Source: JAVKDP01 sp040222185 (GTDB lineage: Bacteria > Bacteroidota > Rhodothermia > Balneolales > Balneolaceae). From it: a stretch of DNA of 64,000 nt. Where the stretch lies: positions 1 to 64,000 of the forward strand of contig JAVKDP010000034.1 in NCBI GenBank assembly GCA_040222185.1, given 5' to 3'. A program made the translations under genes and the position numbers. Shown one piece after another: positions 1 to 9,078 of this stretch; the first letter of the stretch is position 1; every line of letters starts with the position of its first letter. The notes under the pieces were generated by a model, which ran no database searches, was not told where the DNA came from, and saw nothing but the letters and a program-made list of their open reading frames with translations.

Positions 1-66
1 ACTCCTGCGAAAAACCATAATGCAGATGTAGTGAACGCAAAGCAAAGTGCGTTTATAGATGTTTAA
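1..66 (+). CDS. Possible C-terminal end of an upstream protein (partial)
   Basis: Frame 1 is open from the window edge to a TAA at 64-66 and encodes a short, normal-looking C-terminus ending in AFIDV. The other two forward frames stop within the first 30 bases. It is too short to assign a family. An intergenic palindromic repeat begins about 18 bases after the stop, as is usual after gene ends. I infer a truncated gene, but the reading rests only on the open frame and the repeat placement. Confidence 0.3.
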   Translation, partial: TPAKNHNADVVNAKQSAFIDV

Positions 67-83
67 GAGGTAGAGTAATAAAA

Positions 84-186
84 GTCATCCTGAACTTGTT
101 TCAGGATCTTAGGGTAAGACACAGAACGTCTTTTAAAGACCTTGAATAAATTCGTAAGAAGATTCTTCGCTTTCGCTCAGAATGAC
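84..186. repeat. Intergenic palindromic repeat (GTCATCCTGA family)
   Basis: The element opens with GTCATCCTGA (84-93) and closes with the near-complementary TCAGAATGAC (177-186). Two inner copies of an AAGATCCTGAAA-like or AAGATTCTTCG-like arm lie between them. The same core recurs in inverted orientation at 4211-4236 and in a fuller hairpin at 53471-53547. It is a REP/MITE-like dispersed repeat and does not encode a protein. Confidence 0.7.
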
Positions 187-204
187 TATTCAATTTTTCT
201 TGAA

Positions 205-702
205 CTAATTAGGAGAATGCAAACCCAGTTTATTCCCTTCCGAATCCAGAAAGATTGCGAAAAAGCCACTTTCATCTGCATGGTGTGTTTTAGGAATGAT
301 AATTTTTCCGCCGTTATTCTCAACTTTATCTAGAATAACCTGAAGATCTTCTCCACCATTTAAGTATATGGTTACACCGCTTTCTGAAGGCTGGTATCCC
401 TCTCCCTGAACGATAACCCCGGTAACCATCTGTTCTTCATATGGTAGTAGTCCCATTTTCATACCTGGAAACTCCATTTTCTCAATTTCAATGTCCATGA
501 TTGCCTGGTAAAAATTAACTGCCCGTGAAATATCTGTTGCCGGAATTTCAAAAATGGAAATAAAACTATTCATGTTGTCTGTATTTGGATTTAAGTTTGA
601 ATGAATTTGGTGTGTTTCAGAGTTAGAGCTTTCCACGATATTAAAAGCCATAAAACTAATGGCCAATATTATCATTGAAAGACTTAATATAATTCTCTTC
701 AT
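205..702 (-). CDS. Secreted VOC (glyoxalase/bleomycin-resistance fold) protein
   Basis: The 165-residue product has a hydrophobic N-terminal segment (residues 1-22, KR then LSLSMIILAISFM) that looks like a signal peptide or anchor. One vicinal-oxygen-chelate domain follows (about 48-163), with the family pattern FEIPATDISRAVNFYQ near its start and GFFAIFLDSEGNKLGLHSP at its end. VOC proteins bind a metal and act on small molecules or bind them; the substrate here is unknown. An exported VOC domain is uncommon, since most are cytoplasmic. It lies downstream of the AraC regulator in the same direction, separated by an inverted repeat that may terminate or regulate. Confidence 0.8.
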   Translation of the reverse strand: MKRIILSLSMIILAISFMAFNIVESSNSETHQIHSNLNPNTDNMNSFISIFEIPATDISRAVNFYQAIMDIEIEKMEFPGMKMGLLPYEEQMVTGVIVQGEGYQPSESGVTIYLNGGEDLQVILDKVENNGGKIIIPKTHHADESGFFAIFLDSEGNKLGLHSPN

Positions 703-718
703 ACCTGGTAATTAATTG

Positions 719-762
719 TTTTTACAAAATTATATCTCAAGTGAGATATGAAATTGTAAAAA
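719..762. promoter_or_regulatory. Imperfect inverted repeat upstream of the VOC gene
   Basis: The arms ATATCTCA (732-739) and TGAGATAT (742-749) flank a 2-bp centre. The symmetry continues outward through TTTTTACAA on the left and TTGTAAAAA on the right, giving arms of about 22 bp with a few mismatches. It fills the gap between the AraC stop and the VOC start on the minus strand. It could be an operator for the VOC gene or a terminator for the AraC gene; sequence alone does not separate these. Confidence 0.45.
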
Positions 763-777
763 TGCGACATGCTTAAT

Positions 778-1593
778 CTATTTGTAGAAAATGGAAGAAA
801 GGGTCATGTGTTCGTTTTCTAAAAAATCTTTCGGGCTAATCCCGGTAAACTCTTTGAAGTCTTTTATAAAATGTGCCTGGTCATAATATTCACTTTCATA
901 GGCGATATTAGTGAGGTTTTCACCTTCTTCGTTGAGCAACATTTTTAAAGCACTTTGTAAGCGTATTACTTTTCCTAATTGCTTCGGGCTAATCCCGATT
1001 TGTTTAACAAAATTTCTTTCAAGTTGTCTTCTTTTGGACAGATCTTCCTTAAGAATAGTATTTATAGATGCATTTCCCTTCGTTGATAAGAGCGCATCTA
1101 TGGTAGTTTTTACAATATTATCAACAGTTGATTGCTCACTCAATTTATTCAACAAGAAACGCTCAATTACCTTTACTCTCTCATGAACATCGGCAGCCTG
1201 AATAATTTCTTGTTCCAATTTCTCAGCAGTTTCTTCTCCAAATAACACATCGATTGGCGTCTCTTTGTTGGCCAATGATTTGATAGGCACAGTTACGAAA
1301 TTAGCAAAACCATAAGGGTAAAATCGGACTGCAAATGTATTAACGTAACCTGTAGGTTCTATATAAAAGGGTTCAATAGTTTGTCCAAGTACCATTGCCC
1401 GAGGCTGAAGAATAAAATCATCTTCAGAAGTATATCTCTTTATGTCATCCCCCAGGATAAAGGCCATTTCAATACAGCCATCAGGAACAATCCGCTGTTT
1501 TTGAGATTCAAAATCAGCTGGAACTTCTAAGGTCCAATAACAGCTAATCAACGATGCTAAATCAGGATGGGGTTCAAATGTTTGGTAATTCAT
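778..1593 (-). CDS. AraC-family transcriptional regulator
   Basis: A 271-residue regulator. The N-terminal half resembles the ligand-binding DUF6597-type domain, with the typical YWTLEVPADFESQKQRIVPDG stretch (about 20-40). The C-terminal ~100 residues form the double helix-turn-helix of AraC proteins, including the diagnostic end SEYYDQAHFIKDFKEFTG and ISPKDF. I start at the ATG at 1593 rather than the TTG one codon upstream. It is encoded just before the exported VOC protein and may control it. The effector is unknown. Confidence 0.85.
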   Translation of the reverse strand: MNYQTFEPHPDLASLISCYWTLEVPADFESQKQRIVPDGCIEMAFILGDDIKRYTSEDDFILQPRAMVLGQTIEPFYIEPTGYVNTFAVRFYPYGFANFVTVPIKSLANKETPIDVLFGEETAEKLEQEIIQAADVHERVKVIERFLLNKLSEQSTVDNIVKTTIDALLSTKGNASINTILKEDLSKRRQLERNFVKQIGISPKQLGKVIRLQSALKMLLNEEGENLTNIAYESEYYDQAHFIKDFKEFTGISPKDFLENEHMTLSSIFYK

Positions 1594-1690
1594 CAATAGT
1601 CAGTTTTTAACATGTGATGAATAAAATAGTAGTTCTGTGTTTAAATCAACATAAAACAAATTTCTATAGTTTTAATCAGAATAGGTAGGC

Positions 1691-2791
1691 TTACCTTAAA
1701 TCCTGACTGGAAGCAATCAATACTGGCATGAAATCACCAATGGTTGGATAAGTATCTCTATTGTTTTCATAAAGCTTAAGTTGATTGATGAAGTGATCCA
1801 GGTAATGCCAGTCCTCATGCTTCTTTAAAAGAGCCGCTTGTCGTTTTTTTTGTCCTAATAATTCAGCTGTTCTAACTTCAAATGCTACTGCAATATGCTC
1901 TCCAAACATGGAAAACCAATCTCCTATTTGCGGACTGGATTCTATGGGTATAAACAACTCTTCAAATTCATTAAGAGCGTCCAGGTTTTCTTTTTTAGAT
2001 AGTGAGGGATAGAAAAAAGTATGAGAGTATTCATGGACTACCCATTCAAGTATATCCTCTTGGCTATCATATCCAATATACTTCACCGTATTTTCTTCAA
2101 GTTCCGAAGGCTTAAATGGAGATATGAATGTGAAATTTCTTATTTCATTTTCGCTCTCGAACTGAAATGCCATTCCAAACTCTGCTTTAAAGAAAGGAAT
2201 TACATAAAAATCATAACTATCATATTTATCTCCGAAATAGTTTTCGAGGAATGGAATGAAATTCTGATCAGGCAGATTCTTTGAAACCTCATTTTTCGCA
2301 AGTTGATATACATAGGAGTTCTGTCGGTAAAATTCATCAAAATCAGATTCATGATAAAAATCAGCGGCTAAACTCATTACACTATCAATTTCTTCGAGGG
2401 CTAGGGTGCGATCAGGGTTTACATATTTAGTGAGAATGTCAGGGATTTCCCTGGTTCGTTTTTTACCAGGAAAATCTTCGTAATAGAAAGCATACAGAAA
2501 AAAGTCAGTACCACTTTTATTCATAAACTCTCTGGTAACATTAATAGCTTTATGATCTTTGAATTTCTTGAATTGCTGATAGTTGACCTGCATTAATCGG
2601 GTATTTGCCAACATTGATTCAGTTACTCCATCGTATAAAAAGGGAGTCCAGATTTGAGAATAGATAGTAAACAGAACTTCAAGGTTTAGATTCTGTTCTA
2701 CGTTTATTTCCTTAAAATCCTCAGAGTTTAAATTCTGTCCATACGAATTGAAGCTCAGAAGAATGAATGAGAGAGTGAGATAGTATTTCAT
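1691..2791 (-). CDS. Secreted zinc-metallopeptidase-like protein (DUF4932-type)
   Basis: This 366-residue protein has a clear N-terminal signal peptide (residues 1-18, ending near SYGQ). Residues 253-257 are HEYSH, an HExxH zinc-binding and catalytic motif, set in the EWVVHEYSHTFF context seen in DUF4932-like proteins. A conserved-looking EH (GEHIAVAFEVRTAEL) downstream may supply the third ligand. I infer a periplasmic or secreted metallopeptidase; no substrate can be named. It is monocistronic by spacing, with gaps of about 80-100 bp on both sides. Confidence 0.65.
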   Translation of the reverse strand: MKYYLTLSFILLSFNSYGQNLNSEDFKEINVEQNLNLEVLFTIYSQIWTPFLYDGVTESMLANTRLMQVNYQQFKKFKDHKAINVTREFMNKSGTDFFLYAFYYEDFPGKKRTREIPDILTKYVNPDRTLALEEIDSVMSLAADFYHESDFDEFYRQNSYVYQLAKNEVSKNLPDQNFIPFLENYFGDKYDSYDFYVIPFFKAEFGMAFQFESENEIRNFTFISPFKPSELEENTVKYIGYDSQEDILEWVVHEYSHTFFYPSLSKKENLDALNEFEELFIPIESSPQIGDWFSMFGEHIAVAFEVRTAELLGQKKRQAALLKKHEDWHYLDHFINQLKLYENNRDTYPTIGDFMPVLIASSQDLR

Positions 2792-2872
2792 AAGAAAGAT
2801 TGATTTGTATCAAAGATATGACTGCACCTAATGGCATAGGTTTCACAAAATTTCAATCAAACCTTATCTCAA

Positions 2873-3274
2873 TTACTGAAATTGCTCTTCAAAGAAAAAT
2901 AAAACGATACCATTTGGATCGAGAACGGAGAAGCTTCGGTGCCCCCAGGACTGGCTGGTTACTTCTTGTTTAAAAGGGATTCCTTTTGCTTTATACTGAT
3001 TAAATAGTTCATCAATATTCCATACCTGGATACACATAAAAACTCCTTGTGGTATTCTGTAATCTAATCCAGCTACCCTGTGTTTTTCATCATCTGTTTT
3101 GAGTAAAACCTCTATTAAACCTGATCCAGCTTTAAACAAAGACCCTTTATCAACTTCACTTCTATCCCAGGAATGTTCCAGGTTAAATCGCAGTGATGCA
3201 GCATAAAATTCGCAGGTTTCGACATATTTCTCAGTAAAGTAAGTAAATCTAAAAGCGCCTTCTTTTTCGTTCAT
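2873..3274 (-). CDS. Cytoplasmic VOC-family protein
   Basis: A 133-residue single-domain VOC protein with the classical opening (FTEKYVETCEFYAASLRF) and closing strand (RSFSVLDPNGIVLFFFEE). Proteins of this size usually dimerise and are annotated as glyoxalase/dioxygenase-superfamily members. No signal peptide is visible. I place the start at the ATG at 3274; a TTG directly precedes it. It sits 28 bases after the nucleotidyltransferase gene in the same direction, so the two may be co-transcribed. The substrate is unknown. Confidence 0.75.
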   Translation of the reverse strand: MNEKEGAFRFTYFTEKYVETCEFYAASLRFNLEHSWDRSEVDKGSLFKAGSGLIEVLLKTDDEKHRVAGLDYRIPQGVFMCIQVWNIDELFNQYKAKGIPFKQEVTSQSWGHRSFSVLDPNGIVLFFFEEQFQ

Positions 3275-3302
3275 CAAAGTTCTATTTGTTATGTACTAGT
3301 TC

Positions 3303-4109
3303 TTATAAATCCTCAAGAGGAGTATTGTCATTCATCCAGCTCCATTCCACTTCTTCCATAAACCAACCAAATGCTTCAAGGTCAGTAACTCCCCAGTCTT
3401 TAAAATCTTTAAGGCTTTGAAATAAGAGATTAGCTGTCTTGGAGCTTGGCTCTTTAAGTAATGAATCAATATTGGACAAGAAATCAGCGGGCTTTTCAGT
3501 GCACTTATCGATGTATTGAAGGAACCATTTATGGTATGGAAAAAACACCCGGTTGTGAGCGAGGATAAGTCGTCCGGCAAATAAGGCAAGCTGAGATGCC
3601 GCCCGGGTCTGTGTGTACAAATTGTTATGGCGATCTGCTTCTCCCATTAGCCAGTTCTGGATGAAAGCCATCGAATAGAACGATTTCATTCGCTGCTCAC
3701 GATCTTCCTCGGGATATTTATGGATGTTATTAAAAACCTCATCTAAGCCTCTCATCCGGGAATACCCGATAAATGCTCCGTCAAAAGCTGCCCGGGATGG
3801 TTCATTTCCTTTATTGGCTACTTTATGCAGATATTCCATGTTTATGATTTTACCATCCACAAAACCACCTGGGTAATCACATAAATCTGTTCTGTTGATG
3901 AAAAGGTCTCCATTTACCCCGCTGTGTGATCTTCGTTGAAACTCTTCATCAGTGGCCACTATCATGAAGTCAATATCCGAATCTTCTCTGGCAAGCCCTT
4001 TTGCTACCGACCCCCCTATTATAAGTGCTGGAAACCGGCTATCGTCTTTATACTCGTTAACCAGGTTTTCAATCGCTCTTTGATGATGTTCCCGAAGTTC
4101 TGATACCAT
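3303..4109 (-). CDS. Nucleotidyltransferase-domain protein
   Basis: A 268-residue protein of the polymerase-beta nucleotidyltransferase superfamily. The signature GGSVAKGLAREDSDID (about residues 32-47) contains the GS...DxD arrangement that binds metal and NTP. A mostly helical C-terminal region follows. Relatives include aminoglycoside nucleotidyltransferases and uncharacterised small-molecule nucleotidyltransferases; which applies cannot be told from the sequence. It precedes the VOC gene by 28 bases on the same strand. Confidence 0.75.
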   Translation of the reverse strand: MVSELREHHQRAIENLVNEYKDDSRFPALIIGGSVAKGLAREDSDIDFMIVATDEEFQRRSHSGVNGDLFINRTDLCDYPGGFVDGKIINMEYLHKVANKGNEPSRAAFDGAFIGYSRMRGLDEVFNNIHKYPEEDREQRMKSFYSMAFIQNWLMGEADRHNNLYTQTRAASQLALFAGRLILAHNRVFFPYHKWFLQYIDKCTEKPADFLSNIDSLLKEPSSKTANLLFQSLKDFKDWGVTDLEAFGWFMEEVEWSWMNDNTPLEDL

Positions 4110-4210
4110 GTATTCCCTTTCCTGCTATTAAGTGAATGATGAATAAAGGAAAGGATGCTGTGAATGGCAATAGGTTTGGTAGGCGTTATTGTAGCTCTAT
4201 AGCCCTCCAA

Positions 4211-4236
4211 AGATCCTGAAACGAGTTCAGGATGAC
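4211..4236. repeat. Copy of the GTCATCCTGA dispersed repeat
   Basis: The reverse complement of this stretch matches the left half of the repeat at 84-111 except for one base (GAACT-C/T-GTTTCAGGATCTT). It lies between the potassium-channel stop and the nucleotidyltransferase start. Confidence 0.65.
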
Positions 4237-4246
4237 AGTGAGTGGG

Positions 4247-5938
4247 TTAGGCATCCCCGAACATCTGGATGAATTTTTCTTCGGCTTCGGTCTCTCCGAT
4301 TAAGATCAAATCACTGTTTTCAGGAATAGGAATCGTTGGGTCTGGATTAATAACCTGATCTCCATTACAGGTATAAGCAATCACATTACAACCCGTTTTA
4401 TGCCGAATATCAGCTTCAATCATAGTTGAGCCCGCTATTTTCTTTGGGGTTTTTAAACTAAATACATTCAAGCCTTCAGCAATCATAATAATGTCGTTCT
4501 CTTCATAGATATTGAACACGGCATTTGATCCCATCGTAGCATAAGACATCACAAAATCAGCCCCAGCACGGTGTAATGAATGAACATTTCTTTCTACCGA
4601 TGAACGTGCAACAATATGAATATCAGGGCGGAGGTGGCGACAGTAAATAGTGAGGTAAATATTAATATCATCCTGGTTTGTACTGATAATAACACTGTGT
4701 GCAGTATCTATTCCTGCCATTTTAAGCGTGTTCAAATCATTGGCATCACCTAGAATAAAGTTTTCAGGATTTCGTATTCTGTCCGGGTTTTTATCAATGA
4801 TTTTAAAGCTCATATTCCGGCGTTTTAAATGATATGCTGCTGCCCGGCCAACTCTACCTCCGCCGATAATAATTACCGGGTGTTCATTCACACCGTAAAT
4901 CCCAACCAGCTCATCATACTTTCTTAATTGACCAACAGAGCCCGCCATCATTAACACGCTATGATTGTTTATTTTTGTGTCAGGATGAGAACCCAAAAAC
5001 TTTCCCCGTTCCCAGATTCCAACGATATTGATTCCTAATTTTTCCCTTAATTGTGTTTCTCTAAGTGTTTTTCCAACAAAAGGAGTGTCATGTGCGGTGG
5101 CTTCTGCAATCACGATATCTCCAAGTCGCCCAATCGTGTGAACCCGTGCATCTTGTCCAAGGGTTCTTCGGGAAAGGGCTCTTCCGAGCAGGTTACCCAT
5201 ATGAAGAACATGATCACACCCTGCAAGCTTTAGGATATCGACAGAATCATGTGAGTTGGCAGTAGCCACAATTTTTATGTGCTCGTTGAACTCCCGAACG
5301 GTGTGAGCAACATTGGTATTAAACATATCAGAACCACCCGCCACAACAAGAGAAGCCTGGTGAATCTGGAGTTTTTTATAAGTCTCAGGGTCATCAGCCT
5401 CTCCAAGCATAACCCTATATCCATCATCATATAAATCCAGGGCGGTTGTTAAATCCTGAACTAATAAAACATAGTCCTTTTGGTATTGCGAAAGTTTCTC
5501 AATAAGAGCTTTTGTAATCGGGTCAAAGGAAGTAATAACCACATGATCTTTCATAGTAGATGGAAGTTCACGGGGTGCCCGTGCACGTGATTGAGCCTCC
5601 ATCCATGGGGCGTAGAAAAACTCAATAAAGGTGAAGGGAAGCATGATTAAAAGCACAATAATACCAGACCCAAGAACCAGCATTGAAAAGAAACGGCCTA
5701 AATCAGATGTAAAGGTGATGTCGCCAAAACCAAGTGTACTCATGGTTACTAGTGTCCAGTAGAACCCGGTCATCCAGCTATGTTCCTGCCCCTCCATTTC
5801 CATGATTATGTGGAACAGAACACCATAAATAGTAATAAGAAAGAGGAGAATACCAATAAACTTCAAAAGTTTTGAAATGTTTGTTTTAGTATTCTTATTG
5901 GCAATAAAATAAGATATCTGGGAAGAGAAAAACTTCAT
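4247..5938 (-). CDS. Two-TM potassium channel with tandem RCK domains
   Basis: The 563-residue protein has TM1 (about 25-46), a pore helix with selectivity filter TLGFGD (68-73), TM2 (about 83-107), then two RCK (TrkA-N/TrkA-C) units (about 130-345 and 350-563). This is an MthK-like K+ channel with both RCK copies fused. The second RCK has an intact nucleotide loop (GGGRVG). The first has SFDPIT at the equivalent place and has lost the glycine signature, so only the second probably binds a dinucleotide or nucleotide. It is read in the same direction as the upstream proline symporter and glutamate dehydrogenase; 115 bp separate it from the symporter. Confidence 0.88.
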   Translation of the reverse strand: MKFFSSQISYFIANKNTKTNISKLLKFIGILLFLITIYGVLFHIIMEMEGQEHSWMTGFYWTLVTMSTLGFGDITFTSDLGRFFSMLVLGSGIIVLLIMLPFTFIEFFYAPWMEAQSRARAPRELPSTMKDHVVITSFDPITKALIEKLSQYQKDYVLLVQDLTTALDLYDDGYRVMLGEADDPETYKKLQIHQASLVVAGGSDMFNTNVAHTVREFNEHIKIVATANSHDSVDILKLAGCDHVLHMGNLLGRALSRRTLGQDARVHTIGRLGDIVIAEATAHDTPFVGKTLRETQLREKLGINIVGIWERGKFLGSHPDTKINNHSVLMMAGSVGQLRKYDELVGIYGVNEHPVIIIGGGRVGRAAAYHLKRRNMSFKIIDKNPDRIRNPENFILGDANDLNTLKMAGIDTAHSVIISTNQDDINIYLTIYCRHLRPDIHIVARSSVERNVHSLHRAGADFVMSYATMGSNAVFNIYEENDIIMIAEGLNVFSLKTPKKIAGSTMIEADIRHKTGCNVIAYTCNGDQVINPDPTIPIPENSDLILIGETEAEEKFIQMFGDA

Positions 5939-6053
5939 TTACAGCGAGATTAAGGATTTCAACAATAAAGCTAAAAAACGACGACAATTCTAGTTTAGTT
6001 ACATAATAAAAAAAGAAAGTAACCAACTTATAATACTGGGAATACCGGATACT

Positions 6054-7520
6054 TTATACATTGGTTTTTTCCGGAAGTGTGAACTTACTCACCAGAATTG
6101 TTACCAACAAACTGGCAAAAAATGCGGGAACAAGTTCATATAAATTACTTTTCAATACAGGAATAAAATACCAAACGATGGTAACGGCAGTTCCTGTAAT
6201 AATCCCGGCAATAACACCCTGCTTAGTAGTTCCTTTCCAATATAACGCCAATATTGAAGTTGGCCCGAGTGATGCTCCCAACCCACCCCAAGCAAAGAGC
6301 ACCAACCAGTATACAAGGTCCTGGGCAAACCATCCAAAAACGATTGCGAGAATCACTATTAGCAAAACTACGATGCGGCTATAAAAGACCAATTTTTTTT
6401 GTGGAATATTCTCGTCTTTTTTGATGATTTTATCATACACATCTCTTACTACACTCGAGGCGGCAACAAGTAACTGGGAGTCAGCAGTAGACATAATAGC
6501 AGCAAAAATGGATGCTATTACAATTCCAAACAAGACAGGATGGAGATGATTCTGGGCCAGAAAAGGGTATAGGTTCTCAGTATCCGCGCCGGGTAGCATG
6601 GAAGCATCCGGGAAATAAGCCCGGCCTACCAACCCGATAAGTACCGCCCCGATCGCCATCACAATATTCCAGAAAGTTCCAATAGCCGCCGCAAACTTGA
6701 GCTGTTTTGGATCATCAATAGCCATGTACCGGGCAAGAATATGCGGATTACCCGGAGACCCTAATCCAATACCAATAAAACCGATAAACACCCCAAACCC
6801 TAAAGCAAAAGGATCCATAAGAGCTATGTCCTGGAGGTTTAACTGTTCTACCATTACAGCCCATCCCCCAAGGTCGTTTATTGCAATTACCGGAAGAAAA
6901 ATGAGTGCAAAAATCATGAAGAAAGCCTGGAAGGCATCAGTTAAACTAACAGCCAGAAAACCACCAATTACAGTATAAGCGAGGATAATTCCGGCAGAAA
7001 GCAAAACCCCTGTATTCTGTTCCAGGCCAAAGCTGGAAGAAAATGCTTTACCCCCGGCTACAAATTGAGCAGAAACGTAGCTTACCATAAATAAAAGAAA
7101 AGTAGTAACCAGGATGATCCTAAGAGTTCCTGACTTATCCTTAAAACGTTCTTCAAAGAAATCCGGAACGGTGATACAATCATGTTTGCCGGAAAACTCT
7201 CGAAGACGCCTGGCATAGGTTAGAAATAGAATAAGTTCGACGATAGTATATCCAACCACAGCCCATACGCCAGAAAGTCCACGGGCATAGATTAAACCAG
7301 TAACGCCAAGTAAAAGCCAGGCACTACGCCCCGAAACCACAGCAGAAAGAGCGATGACCATACGGTTCATTTTTCTGCCGCCAACAAAAAATTCACTTAT
7401 TCCTGAGGAAGAAAACCGAGCAGAATAGAGTCCTATGCTGATAAGAATGAATAAATACCCAATGAACGCTCCTACCGCGTATTCATTTACAGCAATGTCT
7501 ATTATTTGGGACTCATTCAT
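6054..7520 (-). CDS. putP: Sodium:solute symporter, PutP (proline) type
   Basis: The 488-residue integral membrane protein belongs to the SSS family. About 13 hydrophobic segments are visible. Characteristic stretches include SGRSAWLLLGVTGLIYARG near TM2, GFIGIGLGSPGNPHILARYM and MSTADSQLLVAASSVVRDVY, all close to bacterial sodium/proline symporters. It should couple Na+ entry to proline uptake across the inner membrane. It lies between glutamate dehydrogenase and the K+ channel, all on the minus strand. Proline and glutamate are both compatible solutes, so a role in osmotic adjustment is plausible but inferred. Specificity for proline rather than a related solute is likely, not proven. Confidence 0.85.
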   Translation of the reverse strand: MNESQIIDIAVNEYAVGAFIGYLFILISIGLYSARFSSSGISEFFVGGRKMNRMVIALSAVVSGRSAWLLLGVTGLIYARGLSGVWAVVGYTIVELILFLTYARRLREFSGKHDCITVPDFFEERFKDKSGTLRIILVTTFLLFMVSYVSAQFVAGGKAFSSSFGLEQNTGVLLSAGIILAYTVIGGFLAVSLTDAFQAFFMIFALIFLPVIAINDLGGWAVMVEQLNLQDIALMDPFALGFGVFIGFIGIGLGSPGNPHILARYMAIDDPKQLKFAAAIGTFWNIVMAIGAVLIGLVGRAYFPDASMLPGADTENLYPFLAQNHLHPVLFGIVIASIFAAIMSTADSQLLVAASSVVRDVYDKIIKKDENIPQKKLVFYSRIVVLLIVILAIVFGWFAQDLVYWLVLFAWGGLGASLGPTSILALYWKGTTKQGVIAGIITGTAVTIVWYFIPVLKSNLYELVPAFFASLLVTILVSKFTLPEKTNV

Positions 7521-7588
7521 AGATGAACATAAAAAGGATTAAGGACTAATGCTTTTTAGTCACCTGAATAGTAACTATGCGATACTGA

Positions 7589-8995
7589 TCAAGGGAAAAT
7601 GCCCATCTGCTCGTACATTGTACCAATCTTGTTGATGGCATTGATGAAAGCAGCCGTTCTTAAATCCGTTAGATTATGCAGTTCTCTTAATTCTGTGATT
7701 TGCTGATAAGCCGTAATCATGGTTTCTTCCAAGCCAGAATCTACCAGGTCATATTCTTCTGCACCATGAGTTAAACGATCAAGCTCACTTTCAGAGTATT
7801 TCTTTCCTGAAACAGCTTCAATTTCTTTAACAATCTTCATGAGGCTTTCCTCATCGAAGCGTTTGTTCATACGCCCGTAACGAACATGCTGGATATCTTT
7901 CAGCCACTCGAAGTAAGAAACCACAACACCACCGGCATTCAGGAAGGTATCTGGAATAATAAGTGCACCACGCTCTTTAAGCATTTCATGGGCATCTGCA
8001 GTAGTTGGTCCGTTTGCAGCTTCAGCAAGGATTTTAGCTTTTATCAAGTGAGCATTATCGCCGGTAATCTGGCTTTCAAGAGCCGCAGGAATAAGAATAT
8101 CACATTCCTGGGTAAAAATATCTTTGTTTGAAGGCAGTTCTTTACTGTTTCCAAAACCAATGATGCTTCCGGTTTCTTTACGGTAAGCAACGAGTTCGTC
8201 CAGATCCATTCCATTTGGGTCGTAGATCGCACCTTCAAGCTCTGCTACACCAATTAGTTTTGCTCCAGCCTGGGTCATATAAAGAGAAGCGTGATAGCCT
8301 ACATTACCCAGCCCTTGAACTACAAAAGTTTTGCCGTCAACGCCAACACTTAAGCCCAACCGCTCCATGTCGGCTTTTACATTACAAGCTTCACGGATAC
8401 CAAAGTACACACCACGTCCCGTAGCTTCCGTTCTTCCCCTGATACCACCCATTTGGATTGGCTTCCCTGTAACGCAGGCCTCGGCATTCATATCATCTTT
8501 TAGTTGGCGATAGGTATCCAGAATCCACCCCATTTCACGAGCGCCAGTACCATAATCAGGAGCAGGAACATCAATACCAGGACCAATAAATCCCTTTTTC
8601 ACTAACTCAAAAGTATATCGCCGTGTAATACGCTCAAGTTCGCCTTCCGAATAACTTCGGGTACTGATTTTAACACCACCTTTAGCCCCTCCAAAAGGAA
8701 CATCAACAATAGCACACTTGTAACTCATTAAAGCAGCAAGCGCCATCGTTTCATCTTCATCCACTTTATGGCTATAGCGAATACCACCTTTTGTCGGTGT
8801 TTTGTGATGGCTATGCTCAACCCGCCATCCTTCAATAACTTCTACCTTGCCGTTATCTCTTCGAAGAGGAAAAGAAACATGATAGACAGTGTTACACATT
8901 TTAATCTGGCTCAGAATCCCCTTATCAAACTTTGTGTACTGAGCGGCTTTATCGAAATTCTTGTTGACCTGTTCGAAGAATTTATAAGATGACAT
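7589..8995 (-). CDS. gdhA: Glu/Leu/Phe/Val dehydrogenase (glutamate dehydrogenase)
   Basis: The 468-residue enzyme catalyses reversible oxidative deamination of glutamate to 2-oxoglutarate. The substrate-domain motifs are present: PTKGGIRYS with GGAKGG, and the PAPDYGTG stretch with its catalytic aspartate. The Rossmann motif GLGNVG follows. The length and the C-terminal extension are unusual compared with ~420-residue bacterial hexameric enzymes, but match the longer GDH seen in this group. Cofactor use (NAD or NADP) cannot be fixed by eye. It lies 68 bases upstream of the proline symporter, and proline is degraded to glutamate, so the two fit one pathway. Confidence 0.9.
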   Translation of the reverse strand: MSSYKFFEQVNKNFDKAAQYTKFDKGILSQIKMCNTVYHVSFPLRRDNGKVEVIEGWRVEHSHHKTPTKGGIRYSHKVDEDETMALAALMSYKCAIVDVPFGGAKGGVKISTRSYSEGELERITRRYTFELVKKGFIGPGIDVPAPDYGTGAREMGWILDTYRQLKDDMNAEACVTGKPIQMGGIRGRTEATGRGVYFGIREACNVKADMERLGLSVGVDGKTFVVQGLGNVGYHASLYMTQAGAKLIGVAELEGAIYDPNGMDLDELVAYRKETGSIIGFGNSKELPSNKDIFTQECDILIPAALESQITGDNAHLIKAKILAEAANGPTTADAHEMLKERGALIIPDTFLNAGGVVVSYFEWLKDIQHVRYGRMNKRFDEESLMKIVKEIEAVSGKKYSESELDRLTHGAEEYDLVDSGLEETMITAYQQITELRELHNLTDLRTAAFINAINKIGTMYEQMGIFP

Positions 8996-9056
8996 ATAGC
9001 TTTCTTATGAGTCGTAATTTTTGACTTCAATGGTCGGGATATTCTAGTTTAGAAAC

Positions 9057-9078
9057 AATAAAAAAGCGCTTTTTTATT
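9057..9078 (-). terminator. AT-rich perfect palindrome at the end of the 246-residue gene
   Basis: A 22-bp perfect palindrome centred on GCGC with A-rich and T-rich arms overlaps the stop codon (9074-9076) of the minus-strand membrane gene. The stem-loop followed by a T-rich arm resembles a weak intrinsic terminator, and it works symmetrically. Confidence 0.5.

Noticed and set aside
142..333. 63-codon plus-strand frame across the dispersed repeat and the VOC gene end
   Set aside because: It spans the palindromic repeat and reads antisense to the VOC coding region; no protein-like composition.
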